Shown here: positions 49,601-62,000 of the stretch, in pieces | Position numbering within the stretch: position 1 is the stretch's first letter | Layout: each line of letters starts with the position of its first letter | Source: Blattamonas nauphoetae | Taxonomy: Eukaryota; Preaxostyla; Oxymonadida | Assembly (NCBI GenBank): GCA_033064195.1 | Contig: JARBJD010000011.1 | Span: 248,001-312,000 of the forward strand | Direction: 5' to 3' | DNA length: 64,000 nucleotides | The notes under the pieces: model-generated | The model's database searches: none | Told to the model about the DNA's origin: nothing | What the model saw: the letters and a program-made list of their open reading frames with translations, nothing else | Position numbers and translations under genes: made by a program

Positions 49601-51616
49601 AAAGAGAGGCAAGCGAAGGATCTTGAGCATTTTGTCCGAAGTCAAGTGAAGAAGATGCAGAAAGGAACCCGTCCTCCCAAAACTCTTGACACTCCGTTCA
49701 AAGCCTTTCGTGGAGAGGAGGGCAGACAGTTCGTAGTTGGTTTCGAGGCATATCAAGAAAAAGGGAAACAGGTGAAGATTGAAGGAAGGGAGAAGGATCC
49801 TATCAACACTCCGAACAGCATCATCACAGAAGCGACACGCACAACGTCCACAGATCACTTTTCATCGTCACCCTCTTCATTCTCATCCACACTTTCACAT
49901 TCCTCACAGCACATCACCACTTCAATCAACGAAACCATCATGAGCCCCGTCTTCACTGCCCACTCCTCAACACCGACTCCGCCCCTCCCTGTCCTAAGTA
50001 CAGTCGGCGCATCGGTCTATCAAAATGCAGGAGGAAGAGAGCTCGACAGACGGGACACCAGCTCAGTCACTGTTCAGGTCTCGTCTCCACTCTCATCGCT
50101 GTCGATGGGACTGGGGATGGAGGACTATCTCCCTGACGACGACGAGGAAGCACCGATTCTCCAGCCAAGCAGACAAGAGTCTCCAGATGCTACTCTTTCG
50201 GGGACACTCCTGTCTTGTTCATTTGATGGGCGTGTCCAGGGCTGGCAACTTGACGAAATCACACCAGCGGAGATGGAAATGAATGAGAGACACACTGTCA
50301 CAGATTCGGGAGCTAGCTTCGGCGTGGAATCAACGTTCACGAAAGAAATCAGGAACATGCCAAGACTCACCACACTTTCTGTCAGCCCAGCGATCACGTG
50401 GGAGAAGAGGGAAACACAGGAACCCCAGCCAAGCAAAGATTTGTCAACTGAAGAAAAACCGCAACCTCTGATCGATGGTCAACAACCATTGAACACCGAA
50501 GTCGCTCCAGAGAATTCATTGGCTGATCAGGAGGAGCAACAGAAGGACACAAACGAGGTCAGTCAAACCAACGCTGAAGAATCAACCACTTCGGAGCAAA
50601 AGCCTCCTCATTCAGACAAACCTTCAACCCAGCACCTCATCGCCCTCGGATCGTTCGAAGGGTCGGTGAGACTCATGAGCAACGATACCCATCTCCTTCT
50701 CAATGCGCAAGTACACACCAAGCCTGTCCATTCTCTGCTCTGGTTCCAAAAGACGACAGCAGAAGAACGGCATTCAGAAACGTCCCAAGTTGAGAACCAA
50801 AAGACACAAACTCAGGACAAAGATGAACCCATGTTTCTTCTTTCTTGCTCAAGCGACATTAATGGAAATCCAATGGTCCTTTGGTCGATCAAACCGTTTA
50901 AATCGACCCAGCCAGACACGAAACCAGCCTTCGTCTCCTCGTCCCTCCCGTCTTTGGACGCGACTCCTCTCAATTTCTTCCAGTTCAGTTCGACGGCTGC
51001 CATCTCCTGGGACTCACTCCTGTTCTTTGTTGAACAGAACGGAAAAGTAACCGTTGTGGAGATGGGAGAATATGTTCAGCGTGTGGAGGAGGAGCTGAAG
51101 AGGGAGAAGACGATGGAACAAGAATGGTCCAAACAAGACAAACAGAAAGAAATCAAGAATTTGGACAAGGCAAAGAAGACAAAGACTTCCTTCTCAAAAG
51201 GCATCCCTTCTTTCTCTCACGCTCCCTCGCGCACCTCCCCACAATCCTCGCCCATCAAATCCATCTCTGCTGCAAGCCCGATCCACATCCTGCCTCCTCC
51301 GTCGCGAGCCACACCTGAATCATCGCAAACCACTCCCGTCCCTCCATTCGCTCAACCATCACCATCACCAGTACCACCCTCTGTCTCCGAGCAAGCTTCA
51401 AACATCCTTCTCGCACGTGCGGAACCCATCACTTCTTCTGAGCCACCGGAAGAAAAGATGAATGAATCAAAATGGAAGGGATCAGTAACCTCTCCTCCCG
51501 AATCTGAAGCTATTCGAGATGGAAACACCGTGAACGCCACTATATCGGTTTCAGAAGGATTGGACAAAGATTTATCTCAGTCACTTTTTGATGCCAAACA
51601 AACCGAATATACTTGA
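46612..51616 (+). CDS. PTEN: PTEN phosphatase-C2 fused to a WD40-type protein (1,596 aa)
   Basis: PTEN removes the 3-phosphate of PIP3. Exons 46612-46717, 46804-47075, 47116-47325, 47379-47969 and 48005-51616 join in phase. Residues 1-30 hold the PIP2-binding motif (KRNRYQKDGFDLDLTYI). The catalytic loop HCKAGKGRTG (C125, R131) is complete once a 40-nt intron inside it is removed; both Lys that set PIP3 preference are kept. The C2 domain follows to about residue 390. A 35-nt intron with a strong pyrimidine tract (47970-48004) then joins the C2 end in frame to a 1,200-residue part with WD40-like blades (GRWIALGGPGGSLLIFDVKTG, LMIGCEDGQVILWDSS, LLSCSFDGRVQGWQL) separated by long Ser/Glu-rich linkers. 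If that intron is not used as a link, the WD40 part could start alone at the ATG near 48,062, with no intergenic space between two genes. Confidence 0.78.
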
Positions 51617-51747
51617 TTTTTTACTCATCTGTTTTCATTCTTCATTTGAGTGATTCTTGTTTTTTATCACTCTTTTTGAATGAACTTTCAAACCCGATCC
51701 TCCAATCTCGCCGATCAAACCGCAGTTTTTGATTCACTGAAGTTGCC

Positions 51748-54031
51748 ATGGCTGCCCAGCAACAACTCGTTATAAAAACTCCCGAGGAAGTTAGTCGCGA
51801 ACTTGACCCTAATTCTCTCCTGGCGAAGTGCCGAACTCGTCTGAATCATCTACACCTCTTTTCATCTCCGTCATTCTCAGGATATCTGACTACGATCTTT
51901 GGATCACTTAATCAGAGATACCCCGGACCAAAGATTCTCATTGTTGACAAATCTTCGATGGCACTTATCTCTGATGTCGTCTTGACTCACGACCTCGCAG
52001 CATGTGATCTTGGACGTTCGCTACTTCTATTTTTCAAACACTTGATATATTTGTCATACACCAAAACATTGTAGTACTCTATGATATTACGGCACATCGA
52101 AATCCTCTCCCAAACCTCCATGCCGTCTATTTTGTCTCTCCAGAGTCGGTTCCTTTGATTGTGAAGGACTTCACGGAAGCTATCAATGAACCATCACCTG
52201 CTCCAGCTCCGAAAACACCAGCCGAAGCGGAAAGTGTCCAGGAAGCACCAAAAGTGTACAAATACAAAGCTGCTCATATCTTCCTCACGACAGGTATTGT
52301 TCAAGATGATTGATTACCCTCTGTTCAGGTCTTTCAAACAAGGAAATTACTACCATTACAACCTGTGCACCTCTGAAAGGACGATTGCTCACACTCAGCG
52401 ATGCAAGCATCGACTACTTCAGTATGTGCTGAACTTACTCCACATCTTCATTCACTGTCTCGATCTTTTCGTCTAGTCTACGAGTCTTTTGTGGGTACTT
52501 TCAAAAACACATCATTCCTTCCGGACCTTTTCTCCAACAAAGAAATCACTCCTCATCTCACTCGCTTCGTCTTTCAAGTCTGCTCTTTTGTCTCCAAGTG
52601 ATTTTATCTTTAGCTTTTATCAGTTTTGGTGACATTGGATTACGAACCAGTGTTTCGATACCGGAAAAACGGAGATCTTTCTCAACGATTCGCCACACAT
52701 CTGGCTCAAATATTACCAGGCTTTAGAGAACGACTCCATTGGAAACCCCAAGGGGCACGAGCAACAGTGGTCATTCTGGACCGTGGTGCAGATTTGATCA
52801 CGCCTCTGATGCACCATTTCTCATACACACAATTGGTCAATGAACTGTTTGATCTTGTCACAACAAAAGAGATCCAACTCAAAGATATTGATGCTGATAC
52901 CTCCACACAGGATCCAGAATCTAGTGAGAAGCCGATTCCATTCATCTTGAATGAGTACGACACTGTCTGGACTCGAATCCGCTCAACACCGATGCCTCTT
53001 TTGATTGGGTTTGGATTTTTGTTTGGTTTTTATAACTTATCAAGTGGCCCAACTGGTTTCAATGCGATGGCTCTCTCTTGGCAAAATCAGGAAGATTGGG
53101 AACGAATCAGGAACAAAGACCCACGCAAGAAGGAACCAATCGCCATCTACCGCACACTGGCCAATCAGTATGCCCGAGGAAATCGACTCCTCTCTCGTCA
53201 CCTGAAATTGTTCAATACAATCATCAAGCACTATTTCGAAAAGACTGGAAAATCTCTCCTTCTCAAAGAAGCATACAAACAATTGATCACTCTCGAAAAT
53301 GTGTGCCATTTTTATTGGTATTCTGTTAGGATCTAGCCTGCGCGATGTGTGGAAAGATGTCACTGGATCAAAGTTCTTTTGGATTCTTGCTGGGGGCTTC
53401 AGAACTGAATAAGAACGATCGCATTCGCCTTATTCTCATCTATCTATTGTCTATGAGTGGAATTGCACAAGATAAACTGGACGAATGGAAAGATACCTCC
53501 GGAACACAGGCAATCTTTGATACAACACTCAATTCGTTGCAAACTCTTGGAGCAGGAATTGAAATCGTATTTATTGCTCTCTTTCTCTCATTGCTTCTGA
53601 AGAAATCATCACACCGCCCGAAATCATCGACTTGGGATCGTCCAAGAATTGCAGACAGAATCAAGGACGAAGATGTGTACGATGTCATGCGATATCAGCC
53701 TCTCGTTGTGGATATCATCCAAGATAGCTTCAAGCGTCGCCTTCGAGAATCAGATTATCCTGTTCTCGAAATTGAGGAGCAAGGAAGAAGTACAAAGCTG
53801 GGACGGTTTGTTCTTCTGTGTCAAACGATTTCATTCCTTTCATGAAGTGGATATTCTCAAAGTTCATCAGTTTCACCCATCATTATTTTCGTCCTGGGAG
53901 GTGTTACTCCTGCCGAGATGGCCGAAGTTGAGGAAATCCGCAAGCAAGATCCATCTGCTGTCCCTGTCTATCTCATCGGAACTGAGATCCTAACACCAGA
54001 AATTTTCACAAACTACTTGAAACGTCAGTAA
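51748..54031 (+). CDS. SEC1: Sec1/Munc18 family protein, SEC1-like
   Basis: SM proteins clasp syntaxin and SNARE bundles to promote fusion; the SEC1 branch acts in secretion. Ten exons (51748-51838, 51881-52015, 52075-52293, 52329-52421, 52477-52577, 52614-53008, 53045-53300, 53330-53566, 53603-53805, 53848-54031) give 637 aa. Nine introns of 29-59 nt all keep phase, and three have lengths divisible by three without stops, so could be retained silently. Landmarks are PKILIVDKSSMALISDVV, HAVYFVSPESVP, VVILDRGADLITPLMHHFSY (domain 2 start), NDRIRLILIYLL, YQPLVVDIIQDSF and the C-terminal IIIFVLGGVTPAEM with TEILTPEIF. Plant KEULE and animal Munc18 have the same order and size. VPS45, SLY1 and VPS33 are less likely. 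Confidence 0.92.
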
Positions 54032-54173
54032 TTTTTTAGTTTATTACGTTCACATCACCTTTTCTTTGTTCATTGAGTGAATCCTCATTCAAACCGATTT
54101 ATTTCTAAAAATCAATCAATTGAAATGAACTCAGTTTGTGATAACAGTAGATAAAGTGAATTTTCACAGAAAT

Positions 54174-55880
54174 TTATGCTGTTTGGATTAGTTCAAATTT
54201 ATCCACGTCAAACATCCCCTTATCAGTGAGCCTGATGGAAGGGATGACTGGAAGAGCGATAAAAGATAGTGTGAGGAATGCATCGTGGCTTGTTGAGATG
54301 CCAGCTGAAATAGTAAGGTCCAGAAGAGACTGGAGTTCGGTCAAGAACTCGTCTGGGGCTTTTGCAGTCATGAGTCCATACACAGGAAGTGCCATTCGGC
54401 CAATGACCACTCCGTCCTTCACCAAAACATACCCGCCGCCGATCTTCTCCAACTCCTTCGCTGCGACGAGCATATCTTCCGTGTTGGTTCCGGCAAGAAT
54501 GAGGTTGTGGGAGTCGTGGGCGACAGTCGTCCCGATTGCGCCTTCCTTCAGTCCATACCCACTCATCAGCCCTCTCCCAATCTGCCCGCTTGCATGATGT
54601 CTTTCGATGACCGCAATCCGAAGCAACTCGCCTGCCTTGATCCGCGTCTCCACTTCGGACCCTTTGACTGTTTTGTGCTCGGTGAGGATCTGACCTCCGA
54701 TGAGCCCCACAACCGGATAGATCCTGTCAGACTTCCATCCGTCCTTTTCAACTTCGAGGTCAGCTGCAGTGAGAGGAGGAAGGTGGACTGAGTTTGGAGG
54801 GATTCGTGACGGTTCGAGAGGAAGCGATTGTCGTTGGAACTTCTTTCCAGCAACAAACACACTGTCAATCTCGAAGTCCTTCAGATCCTTGAAGACAACG
54901 AGGTCTGCCTTGTACCCAGGAGCAATGCCTCCCACAGAGCGAAGCCTGAACAAACGAGCAGCGTTCAGAGTTGCCATTTTCACAGCGCGGACAGGGTCCA
55001 TCCCCGCACTCACTGCGATCTTGAGATGGTTGCGGATGGTTCCGTGCTTGCGGAGATCAGCCAATTGACAGTCGTCCGTGCAGAATGTGAACGTGTCGGT
55101 GTCCAAGTTCTCTTCCAGGATTCCTTTGATGATGTCGTAAGCGTTGTGGCAGCTGCTTCCTTGTCTGATCAAGACTGCCTGTCCGTTTTCGACCTTCTCC
55201 TTGGCTTCCGCGAACGTGGTACTCTCGTGATCCGTCATGATCCCTGCTGTGAGGTATCCTTGCAGCTGTGGCCCTGACAAACCCGGAGCATGCCCATCAA
55301 TGATCCTTCCATCCAGCAGTTTCAGTTTAGCCATAACTTCCGAGTCTTTGAAAAGAACACCAGGATAGTTCATCATCTCTCCAAGGCCAAGAACGTTGGG
55401 GTGTGAGAGAAATTCCTTCATTTCCTCTGATGTGAATGGGCAACCATTAGTTTCGAAATTTGTGGCCGGAACACATGATGGAAGTTGGACAAAGCAATTA
55501 ATCGCGAATGAATCTGATTTCGACAAAAACCATTTGAGAGCATCTTTTCCTCCAACATTAACCATTTCATGGGGATCACATATAATGGTAGTAGTTCCTT
55601 GGGCAGCTTCCTCTTGACAATAGATTTCTGGTGCGAGCATTGATGATTCAGTGTGGAGGTGGGTGTTAATCAACCCAGGAGAGACATACCCTCCATTAAG
55701 ATCAATGATTTCAGTTCCAAGATCGTATTTTCCAATACCAGCAATTCTTCCAGACTTAATGGAAATATCAGCTCTTACGAGTTTGCCCGTGAAAACATTG
55801 ACGATTTGGCAATTCTTGAGTATAAGATCAGCCACTTCCTTTCCAAGAGCAACATCAACACGAGATTCGATCGTTTCCAT
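54174..55880 (-). CDS. adeC: Bacterial-type adenine deaminase
   Basis: Adenine deaminase (EC 3.5.4.2) converts adenine to hypoxanthine and ammonia. A single uninterrupted frame encodes 568 aa, the normal length of the bacterial AdeC/Ade family. The metal-binding motif HLH (H74, H76) follows the domain start GLINTHLHTESSML; CDPHEM (D102-H104), IDGHAPGLSG and CTDD complete the amidohydrolase site. The C-terminal adenine deaminase domain (SGYGLKEGAIGTTVAHDSHN) is present. Eukaryotic purine salvage more often uses an adenosine-deaminase-like enzyme (Aah1), so this branch points to horizontal transfer from bacteria. No introns occur in a neighbourhood where genes of this size carry several. Codon use otherwise looks like its neighbours, so the gene is settled. 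An anaerobe living on scavenged purines would benefit from it. Confidence 0.95.
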   Translation of the reverse strand: METIESRVDVALGKEVADLILKNCQIVNVFTGKLVRADISIKSGRIAGIGKYDLGTEIIDLNGGYVSPGLINTHLHTESSMLAPEIYCQEEAAQGTTTIICDPHEMVNVGGKDALKWFLSKSDSFAINCFVQLPSCVPATNFETNGCPFTSEEMKEFLSHPNVLGLGEMMNYPGVLFKDSEVMAKLKLLDGRIIDGHAPGLSGPQLQGYLTAGIMTDHESTTFAEAKEKVENGQAVLIRQGSSCHNAYDIIKGILEENLDTDTFTFCTDDCQLADLRKHGTIRNHLKIAVSAGMDPVRAVKMATLNAARLFRLRSVGGIAPGYKADLVVFKDLKDFEIDSVFVAGKKFQRQSLPLEPSRIPPNSVHLPPLTAADLEVEKDGWKSDRIYPVVGLIGGQILTEHKTVKGSEVETRIKAGELLRIAVIERHHASGQIGRGLMSGYGLKEGAIGTTVAHDSHNLILAGTNTEDMLVAAKELEKIGGGYVLVKDGVVIGRMALPVYGLMTAKAPDEFLTELQSLLDLTISAGISTSHDAFLTLSFIALPVIPSIRLTDKGMFDVDKFELIQTA

Positions 55881-56049
55881 TTAAATGGTGCGTTTCAGAC
55901 ACTCAATAATGAATCGAAGGATGAAAAACGTTGAACAACGGGCATGATCACACGTTTGTTACTTTGATGAAACAGTGTGGAGAATGAAAACTTAAATCAA
56001 GATGAAAACAATGAAGAAAAATGAATACACAAAAAAATGAGTAATAAGT

Positions 56050-59000
56050 TCACCTAATATCCGGGATCGCAGAGAGAAGTGAATTAAACGACACCAAAAT
56101 GGTGTTGAGCATCGCTGTCTGCTCTCCAATATGAGATGCATAATGCTGAACAACTTCAACATGAACAGATTCTTCATCTCTTTCTTCCTGCTGGTTCAGA
56201 CTCTTCGAGACCGCTTTGTGTTGCATGCGCAGGAGCATGAAGTAGAGACGCCAAATCTTCCTCATTGTTGCCATGTGGAAAGAAACCAGGGCAATTGAAT
56301 CCACCTTCTGAGATTGTTGTGGAGGTTGTTCGACACGTGTTTCGATCGTCGAAAACAAAGGCGAGACCGTGTTTTCCCATTCTGTCTGGATCGTTTGGTC
56401 GGCTGAGAGAACAGGAAGTCTGTGGCAGTCCTCAAAGTCACTTTTGAATCTGGTCCAGCAGACGAGAACATGAGATTGCATGACAACCACAATTTCTTTC
56501 ATGTGGAGATGGTTTCGATTCTGGACGTGGGCAATTGATGGCAGGATGACGGGGTTCCGATAGAAGATGGAGTGCGTGACTGCGGACGATGTTGTCACCT
56601 GGTGTGTCGTTTGATGCGACTTTTGTGGTTGCGCGTGTGGTGGGTTGTCGTGCCCTTTCTTGGTGCGCATTCGTCCAAGCATTCCACTTTGTCCCCCTTT
56701 CCGCTCTTCGAATCCGCCTTCAATTTGCATCATGACTGATTTCTTGTTCGGTCCGGTCACATTCATCAGCTCGATGACTCCACAACCCAGCAAAACACGC
56801 TCCCGAACGACTTTCCTCTTTGAACAAGCTGCCCGACACGCATAGACTGGTACAGCTGGGTTTGATGCGAAGAGGGTGCCCACAGCAAGTGAGGCATCTG
56901 AATAAGCAAACGGGATGATCAGCGAGGAGAGAGTCGAGCTGATTTGGGAAAGTGGAGAGTTTTCTGTGAGAGTGGCATTCGCAATGACATTTCGAGTGAA
57001 AAAGGCAAATTGAGTCGACAGTTGGAGAATAATCTCGAGAGTGATTCCCGGCTCCTTCATTCCTCTTCCAGCAGTCATCCACAACACTCGCGAAGTGATC
57101 GGTGAAGAAGCTCCTAAAGAGGGACACGTTTGTTCAACAAACACTTCCCATTCTTCAGACGAGAGCATCCCATCGTTGTCCCTGTCAAGAGACTTGAATA
57201 CAGACGCGAGGAACGAGTTGTATCGTTCAAGACCGGCATGGAAAGCATCCATGAGGCATTGGACGAGTTGTGAAGTGTGGATGAAGGTGTGATGATCGAT
57301 GCGTCGATCTGTGGAGAGGGGAAGTGCTGATTCCTGTGCCTGGAGAGTCGTTGTTGCTGCCACATTCAGTGATTTCCGACGTCTTGGTTGTGGATTATGT
57401 TTGCCTCCACTTGATGATGAAAAGTCCTCCTTCTCTTTGAAATTGTCAATCGAAGACTGAAGAAGTGAGATGGGAGTGGTTGGTGGCTTCACAGGATTGT
57501 TGGCAACTGTGGACAAATATTCTTTCGTGTGATCCTCTTGCTCTGGAAGTTGTTGTGGTGAAAGGCCATCCTTGTCATCTTGCTCGACTGTGTCATTATC
57601 CATGTTCTGTAACGAGGTGAGAAGTCCCTCTTTGATGCGATCACTTGACTGCGGATCAGCTGTTTCGTTCGTGTCTCTTCTCTTCTTCCCTCTTATCTCA
57701 TCCGCTCCTGACGACGCCGAACTGATCTGATCATTCAAATTGTTCCAGTCCTCGTCATTCAGATAGTAAAAGAAGAGTGCAGCAATCATCTTGGCCAACC
57801 TCAGACTGATAAACTTCTCCGACAGATTGCCCTCAGAAAGCTTCTCCTCCAACTCGCGCCGTTCGATTGCTCGTTCTCGCTGTGTTCGTGTCGAGTATCC
57901 GCCTTCTTGACGGGCTGTTTCAGAACCATGTCCTGCAATTTGCTTGCGCTCCATGCTCTCCAATTGTCCAGACACATTCACGACAGAGCTGATCACTCGA
58001 AGGAACGAAAAATGGTCGTTTGTGTAGATCCCTTCGAGAAGGTTGGAGAAGATCGAGATCTCTGCGTGGTCGGTCCTGTAAGCACTGCTTGTCATCTGCA
58101 CAGAATACGCCATTGATCTCACTAGCGTCTTGATTCCGTAGTGTTGGTGGAGCCATTCTTTCAAAAAGAGCGGAAATGGCAATCTCGGCGCCTGGTTTCG
58201 TTCTGAAGTCAGGTCGTGGTTTTGCTTGTCTTTGTAGAAGAGAGGGATTAGGCGCAGGAGCCACACAAGTGGACGAATCCGCCCGCCGTGATCTCCCTCA
58301 GTTTTAGTTTTATTGAGAATTGTCTGGAATCGAGGGTGATGGACTTGTGGAACATCAGTGTCAGTGTCAGTTCCTTTTCTACTCCGAAACACATTCGCAA
58401 ATCCGCCGGGATCAGCAGCTCGGACATGTGGATCCACCCAGACCCCTCCTGGCGTCTTTGCGAATTTCTGGCGGATGGATGACGTGAATGGTTTTGGGTT
58501 TTTCTGTGACTTGGCGGTTGAGACTTTGGGTGAGGCTTGCGGAAGTTCGTCTTCGCTAAAGAGGGTTGGTCCTGTGTCTTTTGGAGATTTTCTTGAGTGC
58601 GGTGACTGTTCCAATAAGACTGTTTCCTGTTCGGGATCATCGTCATCTTCAACTTCCTGGTCCACTTCAACAAAGAGATCTCGTGGCTGCAACAGCTGTG
58701 TTTCCAGATTGGTGATTTTCTTGAAGAGGTGAAGGATGAGGGCTTGGAGTTTGAAGGTGTCCGATGTGGACAGAGCCATGATTTGTGTTGTGGAGAAGGG
58801 CATCGCTGATTCGGCATCCTCTTTGTTGGGTGTTCCTGTTTCTGAGAGGTGTTGAAGGAAATGCCCTGCAAAGTCCGCCTCAAATCCAACCAATCGATCT
58901 GCAGTGAGCAACAGAGCTGAGAGAGTTTCATCGAGGAGACTGAAAGTCTGAGAACTGTTGTCGGTTGTTGAAGGCGCTTCCAGATGAGTGGCCTCACAAT

Positions 59001-62000
59001 CAGACGCGGACTGTGATGGTGAACCAAACTGAGTGAGAAACGATTTGTTCATTGCTGTGTCAGAAGTGGACCCGGATCCGGCTTCCAGCTCCAGCCGTCG
59101 CTGTTCTTCCGCGCGAGATTGGTCTTCGGCGAGTTTCTTCTTCTGAACTAACTCGTCGACGCGGAGAGAGGTAATCATCTCGTCGGGGCTTTGGAGTTCA
59201 GCTGCCTGGATGAAGACGTTGTTATCGACTGTTGGATCAACGAGCTGCATCCATCGTTCTGACTCGACCCATCTCCATTCTGTACGATCAATGTCGGCTT
59301 GTGGAGGAACCGAGAGCTCCGTATTCATGCTGATCGAGTGTGTCATGGGCGGAGTCTCTTTGGGCGGAGTTGGCGTTCGTGAGACATTGAGAGTGGACCT
59401 CTCTCTAACTTGTGCATCAGACTGTACTTCTTGATTGTGTGTCGAGATGAAGTTTTGAGAGTCGACCATTTTATTCAGTGTGACCGAATCAGTCGTCCAG
59501 ACGGCAATGTCAACCCGGTTCGGAGTAGCCGACTTGAGCGGAGAGTAAGCAAAGCCTGAATACTGCGTGGAGACGGTGAGGGTTTGGATTGGAGTCTGTG
59601 CCTTAGTTTGTGCGCTGACATGCGAAAGGATTTTCTGGTCCGGTGAGATCATGGACAGGCCGGGATGAAGTGCGTGTGATGAGTCAGTGAGAACAAAGGA
59701 GTGACTATCCTGCGTATCAAATGGCGAGGCAAAGGCATTCTGCTGTAAATCGCGCAGCTTTGTGGTGACCTCGAATGGATGGCCTTCAGGTTCATCTTCA
59801 AGAATCTGGGGTGATGGTTCGTTTCCGAGAAGTTGACCGATGACGGCTTCAGTTGCTGTCCCACTGTCCACAAAACTCACACCATTCACATCGTACGGTT
59901 CACCCTCCAGACGACCTGGGGACGACGAGATTGCAGAGTCTGTTTGTGTTGGAATATCAGACAGAGTGTTTTGTTGTGCTGCGATGAGTTTATGAAGGTC
60001 GGCCTCTCTTTCGCAAAGTTGTTGATATTCGGCATCCAGTTCTTCGATCCGATTCCGTAATTCGTCGTTCTTTTGAGATTTCTGTTGAACCTCTCCGCTC
60101 AAGTCTTCTGAATCCTGTTTTTCCATCTCAAAGCGGCGCTCCTTGATTGGCTCAGGTGACTGATGTCCCTGCGACTCTTCTAAATCTCTTTTTTGTTTTT
60201 CGAGTTGTTCTTTCAGAGTTAATAGTCGCAGTGCCTCTTCTTTCAACAACGCATCTTGATCGGTGAGTGCATTCCTCTCTTTCGTGATCTGTTCTTCTTT
60301 CTCTTGCAATCGTTCCTCCCACAGCTTGCACGCATCCTCTTTCGCAATTGCATCAACCATCATTTGTCGAGCCTCTTCTCGTCGGTCATTCACTTCTGTG
60401 TTGTCTTGTTCTTCCTCCTCAGTCTGATTGTTTGGTGTAGCTTCCAGCTGTTTTTTGAGAAGATTGTTTTCGGTCATGATATTCTTGTTCTTTTCGGTCT
60501 CTTCTTCGAGTTCTCTCTTCAGGCGGAGAATCTCTAAGTCTGCCTCCTTCTTCTCCATCCGATTCGCATCATCGAGCTTGGCCTTCGAATCCTCGGACAT
60601 TCTCATTTCCGCAATTTTTGCTTCCAGTGCGGCAACTTGCTGCTCAGCGGAATCGGCTCTGAGAGCAACCAAAGCCTTTTCAGCGTCAGCTTTATCTTTG
60701 ATGTTCTGTTCTCGCTTCTTCCTCTCTTCAGCACTGTCAATCAGAACTCGATCGGTCATCGTTTCTTCATCAACACCGATTCCTAAATTGAGCTCGCGGC
60801 GAATCCAACCGTGCAAATCAGAAAGGGCGAGCTGGTCAGTGTTTGTATTAATTTCAACATGCCGCTGTTTCTGGAGTCGTTCTTTCTCAATACGTTCAAG
60901 TGTCATCTGAACCTCTTCTTCGATGTCATCTGCAATCTCCCCTTCTCGCGTGAGTATCATCGATTGAAGGTTGTTCTTCTCCAGCTCAGCGGCAGCGAGA
61001 TTCTCCTCCCGTTCCATTACAATCCGAAGGGTAGATTCCAGCTGAGTCCGAAGCATCAGAATCGTCTTCATGGCCTGCCCGCTGCTCTTCATCAACTTGA
61101 AATTCTCTTCTTCGAAGAATGTTTTCATCTCCGAACTTTCCAATACCTTGATTTCGGCTTTCCTCGCATCGTTTTTGAGGTCGTTGAGTTTTGAGAGAAG
61201 CGAGCGCACTTCCATCTGCAGCTCGCCTTTCGACATTTTGGAGATGTCTCCGATTTCCGACGACGGACTCACGTTGGCCTCAACTTCGATGGTTGCGAGG
61301 ATTCGCTTGATGTCGGCCTCTTTTTCGAGAAGTTGTTGCTTCCTCTGTTCTTCTGCTGCGTCGATGGCATTTTGAGCGTCGACGAGAGAATTCGAGAGAG
61401 ACACAATGCTGCTCGAGTCCTTCTTGAACTCCGTCAGAAGTGTGTGGAGGATCTTCCCGCGAGTGTTCGAATCCAACGACACCTGCCGTAGAATCTCCTC
61501 ACTGACCCTGTCCAAGAGATTTTGTCTCTCAACAGCGTGCGTGGGCGATGCATACTCCTCCAATCCCTCTGTGAGTTCTGTCAAGAGTTGGACAAGGTTC
61601 GTCCTTGTCGCTGGAAGTTGATCTGAGAACGTGCTCTTTCTCCAATGAGCATCTTCCAGTTTTTGGTTAAAGATGGCTTGAGAATGCTGCGGTTGTTGCG
61701 ATGTGTTTGGCTGTTGGAACGTATTTGCGGGTATTTGTGATGTGGGTGAGAGGGGTAGCGGTTGTTCGTTGGTGAGAGATCGTGAAGTGGTTTGCTTCAG
61801 GTATTTTCCGAGTTTTTGATTGACTTGTGGGTTTTGTTGCGAAAGTGAGGTGATGGAACGAGGTTTGCTTTTGCCTGAACGATCAGATGGATCTATAAAT
61901 GTTGTCAGAGTCTCGAGATTTTCGTCTTGCCCTTCTGAGGCATCATGACCATTAAAACTTCGTTGAACTGATGCATCAGAGTGAAGAGGAAGTTTCCTTC

